Assembly: GCF_026914185.1 (NCBI RefSeq)
Contig: NC_070568.1
Span: 2,128,001-2,192,000, forward strand
Direction: 5' to 3'
DNA from: Puccinia triticina
Taxonomy: Eukaryota > Basidiomycota > Pucciniomycetes > Pucciniales > Pucciniaceae
DNA length: 64,000 nucleotides
Shown in pieces: positions 1 through 8,122 of the stretch. Numbering within the stretch: position 1 is the stretch's first letter; each line of letters begins with the position of its first letter. The notes beneath the pieces were generated by a model. It was not told the origin of the DNA. It saw nothing but the letters and a program-made list of their open reading frames with translations, and did not search any database. A program made the translations under genes and the position numbers.

Positions 1-118
1 TGGCGGGTACTAGGTACCTGTGGACGGGTACCCATGGAAGTACGCAGGTAACTTCCAGCGGGTTCCGGGTGTCCATTCAGGCAGGTACCCACACCCGCTG
101 CGGGTACCCGGGTGCAAA
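1..118. repeat. GGTACC-rich degenerate repeat patch (partial)
   Basis: A cluster of near-palindromic GGGTACC, GGTACCC and CAGGTA words separated by 10-25 bp. It is the right part of the patch seen complete at 24096-24422 and 47249-47575. No coding signal is visible. It looks like a degenerate minisatellite or the end of a mobile element. Confidence 0.6.
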
Positions 119-231
119 GTGTCAGCTCTAGTGGGAGGTCTGATTTTTCTCTGGTACTACGGTTTGACTTTTGTGCTGTAGGGCCAGCTGTCACACAACC
201 ATGTAACCTGTGCGGGTTTCTGTGACACATT

Positions 232-269
232 GTGTCACACAAACGTACGCGCGCGCGTTTGTGTGACAC
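232..269. repeat. Palindrome with CG-alternating centre
   Basis: Arms GTGTCACACAAACG (232-245) and CGTTTGTGTGACAC (256-269) are exact reverse complements around a 10-bp TACGCGCGCG centre. Related TGTCACA and TGTGACA words lie just upstream (190-230). It could be a foldback-element terminus or a protein-binding palindrome. Confidence 0.8.
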
Positions 270-1306
270 GTAGACCATCACCCAGCCATATCATGCCAAG
301 ATGAGTGCCCTGAAATCCCAGGGTTGAATTAGCTGAATCCTTTAAGAATGGTATCTGATCTTCATCCATCAGTACAGAAATCCTGTTGAGGAGATTTTCT
401 GAATTCGTACACAAACCCTGGGTAATCTGAGGTTCCCCTGGACTTGTCCCAGAATTCTAACTCCCTTGGGACAAAATTTAGCAGCTGAAGAATGTGCCAC
501 ACAAATTTACACATGTGTGCTGGTGTGTCACATTTTTCATCACTGAGCCAAGTGATGCCAGCCTGAGTGCTCATGCAGAGCCAGGGGCTTAGGTGGACCC
601 TTCAAAAATTGTTTATAACGTTCAGCCATATGTGCACAAATGATTTTGGGGATATTTTCTGAAGTCATACACAACTCCTGATTAATATGAGGTTTTTTTC
701 CATTTCCAAGAAAATGGGTTTGACTCATTTTACTGCAACATTTCCACATTCCATTATTCTAAAACCAGTAATACCAAGTTGACTTTTACTTTAATTTTTT
801 ACATGAGGGCCAATAATGTGCATTACAAGAAACTCATTTTTTCAGAGGAGTTGATTTTGAGAATTCCAATTTTGCTTTGCTATCCTTCAACCCTTATTAT
901 ATTTGACATTTACCCACTTTTTTTATGCACTCCTTGAATTAGCATGACACCATCTTTCATCTCTCATTCCACTTTTTGCCTGTATTTAGTATCTTCTGAA
1001 ACCAATTAGACACAGCCCACCAGCTAAAATATCTCATCCAGGGATAGACATCAAAGAGCATATCACATTTGCACCTTGCTTTTAAATACTAAAAAGAAAT
1101 AACAACTGGAGAATTGAGAGAGGCAGAGTCGCCAAGATCACACTGAGTTTAATAAGCTTCAATTATCAAACTTTCAAGTATAATTATCATGTATTGATGC
1201 AAGAATTACTCAAAAGGGAGGCTAAAGGTGTTCAACTTTAGGACCAGTTTGGCTTAGAACTGATGATGAAATTTCTTGAATGGGAAAACAATCTTCAAGT
1301 AGCAAA
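270..1306. other. Gene-free stretch, no recognisable feature
   Basis: AT-rich sequence with only short open frames (under 90 codons) on the minus strand, no codon bias and no family motif. The matching stretches in units 2 and 3 (24574-25610 and 47727-48763) are the same apart from a few SNPs. I see nothing to annotate. Confidence 0.5.
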
Positions 1307-3794
1307 CACCAGGGGGGAAAGTGTGGCACTCCCTGGAGAGTGCCAGACCGTATGTTCCTTTGGGAAGACTGTCTGATGTCAAATTATGTGTGAGCATGTG
1401 GGATTTAGGCTTCAAATATGTTGACCTTATGTTCAACTCAGGCTGATCTTTGATCCACTCCATGGTGAACATGTTGGTAATTGAGTTGAGAGTACCCCCA
1501 CTTGATGCCTGGTACACCCTGGTATTCTACACTTAGTGGTGTGTTTCAGGAATCAATTTGAGACCCCCTCCACTCAATGAATGGGTTGTAAAGTCATTGA
1601 GTGGAGATTCCCTCCACTTGATGACTGTTGGACAACCATTGATTGGAGGTTGTGTCCACTCAATGACCATATCTAAATTACCAGCCACCAAGTGGAGACA
1701 TCCTCCACTCGATGACTGGTTTTTAATGTCATTGAGTGGAGGGATTCTCCACTCGAGGACTGGTGTGTATACTGGCTGTTGAGTGGGGGGGTTCCTTACT
1801 CGGTGACTGGTTCTACTGGCCATTGAGTGGAGACACCCTCCACTTGATCACAGTTCACTAGGCTGGGAAAATCCCAGAGCAGTGACCAGTACTGCATGTT
1901 GGTCATTAAGCCGGGCCTCTCCCAGCTTTAAGGACTGTATGTACTGTACTCAGCGCGGGGAAAGTCCCGGCTTGATGGACAGTATGTACTGTCCATCCTG
2001 CTGCACTTTTCCAAGCTGAGTGGCCAGTGTAGGCTGCCTACCGCGCTCGGAAAGGCTGACTAGATGATCAGCATTTGCTGGTCGTTGGGCCAGGGCTTCT
2101 CGCTGGATGACCAGTATCTACTGGTCATCGGATTTGAGCTCGGAGAGGCTGCAGATCGATGACCAGGGCATGATGCCTGTCAAGCGCGGCCTCTCTGAAC
2201 TCAATGGCCAGTTTGTGTTGACCATCCAGTCGGAGAAGCCCTGGTCCAATGACCAGCACCTATTGGTCATTGTTCTGGGCCTGTCTGAGCTTGGTGAGCA
2301 GTCTGTACTGTCCACCAACCTCGGAAAAGCCAAGCTGAATGAACAGTATTTGATGTACTGTTCATTGAGTTGGGGCTTTCCCAGCTCCATGACCAGCAAA
2401 CAAAGGTCATCGAGCCCGTGTAAACAAGCAACTCGCCAATGTCCACCCTGATGTTTGGCCGAACATGACGGTGGACATAGCGACAAAAAAAACACGCTCC
2501 CCGGGGACACCCGGGGATGCAGAGCTGATCCCTGTTGCCCCGCTGCCACCGTAGTTGACTTGTGCACAGATTGAAACTCCTGGAACACAAGCTTTTTTGG
2601 TGATTTGAAACACATATGAACACCATTTTTGCCACTACAAAATGATGATGATTTTGATTGTTCTGGATACAGCAGGTCAAAAGAGCATCATTCTTATCTT
2701 ACACCTGGTGCTAATAATTACCATGTGATAAGAGCAATCAACACCATTTTGTTGCACAATGGCCATGGACATAATGGTAGGTGTGATGAAGGTATGCTAC
2801 CTGAAGGAAAAAATTGCCCAAAACAGTCAGGCAAAAGGTGTGAAGATGACCAATCTGCAAGACAAACGGTATGACCCTGCATGCTGAGATGTGTGTGGAC
2901 ATTTCAGAGTTGACTTTTCACCTCAGAGTTCAGACCAGCTATTGAAATCTTTCTCCTGCTGGTTCCAGGATCATCAAAATGTTGATGCATCTATTGATAT
3001 CCACCAATCTGCCCCCTTCCCTCTGTGAAGCTTAATAATTTTAACCTCTAGCTGCTGCATTTTTCAGTCAGATGGAGGTCAAGTGAAGGAAAATTTTGCA
3101 ATGTGTATTCACATACAAAAGGTGCATGGACCCAAATGAACAGCTGACCGTATGGCAAACTTTAGCCTGCATAAGTGGACCATCACTTGGTAAACATGGT
3201 TGGTGAAAAGGCCTCTTTGATTGTTCACATTTCATATTACAGGGAGGGAAGACAGGTTACAGAGGTTTTCCCAGCTTTGACACTGTGTGATACTCAAAAA
3301 AGAGAAATTTAATTTTACATAAATTTCCTCCCAATTGATAAAGGGAACAAGCATGGCAGAAATATCCCACAAGGATTAATCTACCAGTTAGCTGAGTCTT
3401 TGCGGTTGCTATAATTTACAGCTATCTTTCATTATGTGATTTTATGTGGGTTTTGATTGAAAAAAATCAGCCCTGAAAAATCTTCCTTCTCACTTGGTCA
3501 AGGATATATTGAGCATCAGGATAGTTACATTCTTGGCAAAACATGTTGTGAATTGAAGCTCACATCCTGGATTTTGTTTGATATGAACCAAACAGAAAAT
3601 TTCAACTAAGATATTTCCATGTGTTGGAATTGAGTTACAGATCATCCCGCAACCACTTCACCTACAGTTACACATCTGTTGGGAAGAAAATTGAACAAGG
3701 AGTTGCAACTCACATCTAACTCACATCAGACCATTTGACTGACAGAATTACGGCCTGGCACTCTCCAGAGAGTGCCACACTTTCCCCCCTGGTG
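1307..3794. mobile_element. 2.49-kb non-autonomous DNA element with 46-bp terminal inverted repeats (unit 1)
   Basis: The left end (1307-1352) starts CACCAGGGGGGAAAGTG and the right end (3749-3794) is its reverse complement, with 44 of 46 positions matching. Each terminal repeat contains a small palindrome, GGCACTC..GAGAGTGCC. The outer flanks both show AAA, compatible with a 3-bp target duplication, but the low complexity makes this weak. CACC termini with a 2-3 bp duplication would suit a CACTA-like (CMC) element; that assignment is inference. No transposase frame is visible. The interior carries a hairpin-chain minisatellite (1560-2432) and otherwise featureless DNA (2480-3748). Confidence 0.7.
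1560..2432. repeat. Hairpin-chain minisatellite, about 44-45 bp period (unit 1)
   Basis: About 19-20 degenerate units, each built from short inverted repeats. The left part alternates CATTGAGTGGAG with CTCCACTCGATGACTG. The right part alternates CCAGTA/TACTGG stems with CGGGAAAG/CCCGGCTT stems. Two 24-bp hairpins are perfect: 1974-1997 (GATGGACAGTA, 2-nt loop, then its complement) and 2106-2129 (GATGACCAGTA, 2-nt loop). They lie 132 bp apart, which is three periods. A further imperfect hairpin follows at 2438-2477. Overlapping open frames of 114-165 codons on both strands are by-products of the repeat. Confidence 0.8.
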
Positions 3795-5315
3795 AAATAA
3801 ATATTTTGCAGAATGTTGTCACATGATATGCATGAGCAATGCATAAGAATAAATACACAACAAAATGAAGTGACATTCAAGGGATTTTGAGTTACAAGAA
3901 AAGGAAAGTGACATGAAATGGAAAGAGAGAATTACACCATGACAGTTGAGTACACCCACTCTTTGAAGAGAACACAGACTTTTTTACCATGAGCTGTCAT
4001 TATGGTCACTCTTGGGCTCAAGAGCTGCAGTAATCCAGCTTAGTGTTTCCACTTGCATATTGCCTGATTTGGATAAAAGATGATGTTTTGTCTGAGAAAA
4101 TACCACTGCTTGAAACTTGATTATGCTGTGAAGATTTTTCAAAGACTTTTGGGGTGGTGGGATAATTTGGTTCTCCATTTGTTGGCTATCATCCATCATA
4201 TTTGTTGAAGTGAAATTGCATGCAATTTTGCTGCTGTTTGAATATCTACATACATGTTTTTGAGGATATTTCCTCCTGAAGTATCCAGTTCATCACATAA
4301 GAGATGTGGGGTGGGGTTGTGGGTTATGTTATGTTACCCTCTTCCCCTGAAAGTGCAGCAGTGTAGCCGCCTTGAACTCTAGTATTACTTGTATCATAGT
4401 CCCCACTTATGCGTAACGGAATATGAGTGTGAGAAGGGATAAATGAGTGATACCCTGTTACGAGTTCATTTCCCGTGTACTGTAATATTCAGGTGTACTG
4501 TAATTATGGTCTTCAAAGTTGAAGTTCATGCATGTATAAATGCATAAATCATAAATTCATAAAACTTTGTTGTTAAGATAAAGTAGCCCGTATGTACTAC
4601 TTGTATTCTTATAGTTAGTTATGCTTTTTCATGAATTTATGATTTACACATTTATGCATGCGTGAATTCCAACTTTGAAAACCATAAATATTAAGGTGTA
4701 CTGTAATATTAATGTTACATGTAACTAAACTCTTATAATGACAGTACATTGATGTAACTAGATGTATATGTGTAATACAGATGTAAAATAGAGTACTGTG
4801 TGTAATGTAGACAATTGCAGGTACTTGGTATGTGTACAGTACTGTGACCACTGACGTGTACTCTGTGGCTGACATCTTATCCACCAAATACACCACTCCT
4901 TCACAGAATTTACTTGCTCATAATGTGCATGTTAAGAAACACAGCATGTGCCAACCACATTTAGATAGGATATTAAGGATATTATGTAATCAAAGTTTGA
5001 AAATTTAAGAGCACAGTCACACCTTCTTCTGGAGGATACTCTAGTTTTTCAGACACTCAGAACCACAAAAACCCACATCAAACTAGGATCAACCACATTA
5101 CTGCACAACACTCAAATATATTGATGGTTATTAACCTTCCTGTGATTTTTTTTCTTCTTCTCAATTTCACCTTCTCTGGCCTCCTTGACGTGCTTGTCTT
5201 TCCTCCCCTGTATCTTGAAAATCATCAAATCATATATCTGTAATCATCCAATCCAATCAAAGATCACCTCAAAATCATGATGTATCATTCTCTTTCTGCA
5301 GTTTTTCAACGGTGT
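3795..5315. other. Gene-free AT-rich stretch with a foldback sequence
   Basis: No gene is visible. The only structure is an imperfect inverted repeat of about 63 bp per arm (4502-4564 and 4626-4690) within repeated GTGTACTGTAAT words. Equivalent stretches are 28100-29620 and 51253-52773. Confidence 0.5.
4502..4690. repeat. AT-rich foldback (imperfect inverted repeat), unit 1
   Basis: The left arm (TTCAAAGTTGAAGTTCATGC ... CATAAATCATAAATTCAT) pairs with the right arm (ATGAATTTATGATTTA ... TTCCAACTTTGAA) around a loop of about 60 nt. Both outer sides carry GTGTACTGTAAT. It resembles a degenerate MITE. Confidence 0.65.
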
Positions 5316-5462
5316 ATCCGCTGGGCTACACTAAAAAAAGCAACCTTTTAGCGTAGCGCAGCAGTTGACCGCTACATGGCCAGACCAAAGAGGAATAGCG
5401 CAGCGACAACACCGCTGCGCTACTCGCTAAGCGCAGCAATCGTCCGCTACCCTAGCGGAACA
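5316..5462. repeat. Short GC-rich hairpin element with GTAGCGCAGC words (unit 1)
   Basis: About 147 bp, much more GC-rich than its flanks. The ends resemble each other inverted (TCCGCTGGGCTA against TACCCTAGCGGA). Inside is a perfect hairpin, TAGCGCAGCG (5396-5405) with CGCTGCGCTA (5413-5422), and several further AGCGCAGC words. It is probably a tiny non-autonomous element and sits just upstream of the small-gene array. Confidence 0.6.
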
Positions 5463-5748
5463 GATCCTTTGAATGTATAATTGGTGGAATGTTGGAGGAT
5501 GTTTGAAAGGTTGATGGCGACTTCCAGCATCTTGATCCTACATAACATGCATACCTCAAGCATGTGCTCGTAGCGCCAGATAGTGGTCTTTTTGTGTGTG
5601 TTTCACTGAGACAGTATTGGCCACCGATTATAGGTCAACCTCTTCCAGCGGGGCGAGTTGGGTAGGTCTCTTATGTGGCTAGCGACGTGGCAATGCGGCT
5701 TAGTATTCTGTCAGAGTGCTTCAATGAGAACACGACTCGCGCGTCCCC

Positions 5749-5836
5749 TTTGCGATCACGGGGCAATCACCTGAACGAGGGTCTTGGCAGCTTGCGCAGC
5801 GCAAAGCACGGAGCCCACCTTCGGCAGCCTATAAAG
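5749..5836 (+). promoter_or_regulatory. Array promoter block and TATA box, locus 1
   Basis: Shared block: GATCAC, GAGGGTCTTGGCAGC, TTGCGCAGCGC, GAGCCCACCTT, then TATAAAG at 5830-5836. The ATG lies 70 bp past the TATA box. Here the usual ACGCGGCGGTCGCC part has decayed to ACGGGGCAATCACC. Confidence 0.7.
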
Positions 5837-5899
5837 AACGCACCACCAAGACCGGACTACCTAGCTCCAACACTCCTCCCTACCCACTCAAAAAAGAAG

Positions 5900-6172
5900 A
5901 TGCCTCCTCCACAATTTGTCGTCGTCAAGAACGAGGGTGGCAAGGAGATTGGAGGCGGCAACCACTACTGCATCATCTGCCGCGCCCCCGCTTCATCTAC
6001 CCCTTCCGGTAAGCACCCCAAGTCCTCTTCATCACATTCCTCTCACAGAATCCCCCGCACACAGCTTAAAAGTTTGAGTTTTGTAAAGCTTGATTTATTT
6101 GAATGTATGAGGTCGGGTTGGATGTGGCCGCAAGACCTGGCTAGCCCTATGACTTCCGAACCCCTGCCCTAA
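5900..6172 (+). CDS. Small-protein array locus 1 (unit 1), NEGG type, splice acceptor lost
   Basis: Exon 1 (5900-6008) encodes 36 residues starting MPPPQ and containing KNEGG and KEIGGGNHYCIICRAP. The usual phase-1 donor (GTAAGC) follows, but the intron's 3' half, the CCTGA mini-exon and the downstream exons are gone. Intron DNA joins at about 6060 to sequence resembling that downstream of locus 5 (about 11215). If unspliced, the frame stays open to 6172, giving 90 residues with a new basic and Ser-rich tail. A CACAG at 6048-6052 could serve as a cryptic acceptor. Unit 1 alone has Phe at residue 6; units 2 and 3 have Val. The ATG at 5900 is preferred over one at 5675 because the TATA box at 5830 lies between them. 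It may be a pseudogene. Confidence 0.5.
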   Translation: MPPPQFVVVKNEGGKEIGGGNHYCIICRAPASSTPSGKHPKSSSSHSSHRIPRTQLKSLSFVKLDLFECMRSGWMWPQDLASPMTSEPLP

Positions 6173-6516
6173 TATAATGGGGTATGAGCCAATCGAGCTC
6201 TAGAGAAAACTAGAGTTTAAGCTCCCTAGGTCGAACCAGAAACACACACAGCTGAGAATTCTGAGGCGATTGAGTTCGGTGAGGTCCGGTGGATGTGGCC
6301 GTCACACCACCTGAGGCCTCTCACTTCCCCGAAAGGAGGAATAATCTTTACTGCCAGGCAAAGGCCGGATGAGTGTCTCCAGTTTCTGAGAAGACTTACA
6401 GCGTAGTCGCGACGCGGGTTAGGATTCCGTCCGAGTGCTACACGATCCGCGCGCGCCCTTTGAGATTGAGATCACGCGGTGACTTGTTGCATAAGCAGAA
6501 CACGAGTCGCACGTCC

Positions 6517-6605
6517 TTTGTGGACACGCGGCGGTTGCCTGGACGAGGGTCTTGGCAGTTTGCGCAGCGCGAGACGCTGAGCCCACCCTCGCCTGTTTAT
6601 AAAAG
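6517..6605 (+). promoter_or_regulatory. Array promoter block and TATA box, locus 2
   Basis: ACACGCGGCGGTTGCC, GACGAGGGTCTTGGCAG, TTGCGCAGCGCGAGAC, then TATAAAAG at 6598-6605. Unit 1 has TGTTTATAAAAG where units 2 and 3 have TGTCTATAAAAG. An extra TCACGCGGTGACTTG copy lies upstream (6476-6490). Confidence 0.75.
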
Positions 6606-6682
6606 ACGAACCACCAAGACCGAACTACCTACCTCCAACCACCAACTCGCCCTCCTCCTCACCCCCTCAGAAAAACAAAAAA

Positions 6683-6873
6683 ATGCCTCCCGTTACCTGC
6701 ACCAACCACGGCAAGGAGATTGGTGGCGGCAACCACTACTGCATTATCTGCCGCGCCCCCGCTCCCCCCACCCCTCCCGGTAAGTGAAAAGAATCCTCTT
6801 CACACAACCCGACTCCTGCAGAACGACTCGACTGACCCAAGATTCCACTTATACTTTGATGTTCCCAGCCTGA
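6683..6873 (+). CDS. Small-protein array locus 2 (unit 1), CTNHG type
   Basis: Exon 1 (6683-6779) encodes 32 residues: MPPVTCTNHG, then KEIGGGNHYCIICRAP and a PPTPP tail. A phase-1 intron (6780-6868, 89 nt, GTAAGT..CAG, CTGAC branch-like site) leads to CCTGA, so the last codon is G+CC (Ala) and the stop follows: 33 residues. If the intron is retained, translation ends after Gly-Lys at a TGA two codons past the donor. There is no signal peptide or membrane segment; a cytosolic protein is likely. The leader is C-rich, then A-rich up to the ATG. Further splice signals follow the stop: a GTAGGT donor at 6951 and a 64-nt exon at 7024-7087. A branch-like site in that second intron reads TACCAAT in unit 1 but TACTAAT in units 2 and 3. 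The family is unrecognised. Confidence 0.8.
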
Positions 6874-7749
6874 ATTCTCCTCCCGCCTGAGGCTCCTGCA
6901 AACTTACTTTGGCCTTTCTGGAACTCTTTCTTTTTTTCTCCGAGCAAACCGTAGGTCTCTTTCAACATCCACATCCTCCTCACTCGAAATCAGCCTTGTA
7001 CCAATTTTTTCCTCCACTATCAGTCTGTGTATCACACTCGGGCACCATCATGGCTGAGCATCTTATTATCTCAATTGATAAATCGAGGTAAGGTATTGGA
7101 TACTATTGCAATCCTTTCGGTTGAATCACACACTGATATCCTTCCTCTCTTCTCTTAACACTGTGGCGTTTCCGACGGCGGTGGTTTCTTTACTCTCCCA
7201 GTTTCCTTTCTGATTTGCAGCCATATTGTTGTATATTTAGTTCTCTCTTTTTTTGCAGATGTTTTTGAAATTCAATGCCTCTTGCCTTGATCGAGCTCTG
7301 AGAAAAAATAGTCTTTTCATGGAAAGAATTTTGCAATTTTATGTGATCTGTACAATGAACATGATAAAATTTGATGACACTCTTACTCGATCCTTCCTCT
7401 GGCAGGACATTGGGAGATTGAACAGTATTCTTGCTTCTTAAAGCATAGGACACCAATATGCGTCACTTGTCTGTCACCGCCAGCTGAGTAACCAGGACAT
7501 TCGCAGCAAAATGGGGTTGAGTCTGATTCCTCCCAATGTGCCAGGTCCGGGTGGATGCGGCTGCCCCACCTTAATTTTACCCTTCTCACTTTCCCGAAAG
7601 GAGAATTGGGAATAATTTAGTGTTTTTTTATATTTGTCCGAACCAGGCCGGCAGAAGGTGTATAGTTTTTTTAGGGGGCTAGCCAAGTCGCGAGGCGGGT
7701 CAGCATTCCGTACGAGTGCTTTGATGCGAAACCCGACTCGCGCGGCCCC

Positions 7750-7838
7750 TTTGTGATCACGCGGCGGTCGCCTCGACGAGGGTGTTGGCAGCTTGCGCAG
7801 CGTGAGACGCTGAGCCCACCTTCCCCTGTCTATAAAAG
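7750..7838 (+). promoter_or_regulatory. Array promoter block and TATA box, locus 3
   Basis: TTTGTGATCACGCGGCGGTC, GACGAGGGTGTTGGCAGC, TTGCGCAGCG, GAGCCCACCTT and TATAAAAG at 7831-7838. The leader to the ATG is 98 bp, pyrimidine-rich then A-rich. Confidence 0.75.
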
Positions 7839-7928
7839 ACTAACCACCAAGACCGAAGTACCTGCCTCCAACCATCACCTCGCCCTCCTCCTCACCCCCT
7901 CAGGAAAAACAAAAAGACAAAAACAAAA

Positions 7929-8122
7929 ATGCCTCCCGTTGTCTGCACCAACCACGGCAAGGAGATCGGTGGCGGCAACCACTACTGCATCATCTGCCGC
8001 GCCCCCGCTCCCCCCACCCCTGCCGGTAAGTGAAAAGAATCCTCTTTGTACAATCCGAGTCCTCAAGAGCGGCTCGATTGACCCAACATACCATTTTTAC
8101 TCTCATGTTCCTTGTAGCCTGA
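7929..8122 (+). CDS. Small-protein array locus 3 (unit 1), CTNHG type
   Basis: Exon 1 (7929-8025) gives MPPVVCTNHG, the KEIGGGNHYCIICRAP core and a PPTPA tail. The intron is 8026-8117 (92 nt, acceptor TGTAG), then CCTGA at 8118-8122: 33 residues. Nearly all third positions are C or G (AAC, CAC, TAC, TGC, CGC, AAG, GAG), a codon bias typical of highly expressed fungal genes and unlike the AT-rich surroundings. Downstream splice signals: donor GTAGGT at 8198, exon 8280-8335, intron 8336-8416, then an exon starting ACGGCGGCGG at 8417. The 8280-8335 exon happens to be open if the CCTGA exon is skipped, but this frame is not kept in loci 2 and 9, so I treat it as untranslated. Confidence 0.8.

Noticed and set aside
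1560..2432. Possible CRISPR-like array
   Set aside because: Repeats are degenerate and contiguous without unique spacers, and the DNA is eukaryotic.
2118..2680. Overlapping minus-strand open frames of 137 and 165 codons (and 114 codons on plus)
   Set aside because: They lie on the hairpin-chain minisatellite and the hairpin just after it. The palindromic repeats keep stops rare on both strands, and the peptides show no domain or codon bias.
5675..5899. Upstream ATG at 5675 giving a 165-codon frame with locus 1
   Set aside because: The promoter block and TATA box (5749-5836) lie inside that stretch, and other loci have no conserved upstream extension. The ATG at 5900 matches all other family members.
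6224..6236. Minus-strand tRNA B-box-like sequence GGTTCGACCTAGG
   Set aside because: No A box or cloverleaf is present at the right distance, and the related copies (GGTTGAACC) break the motif. It is not a tRNA or a clear SINE.
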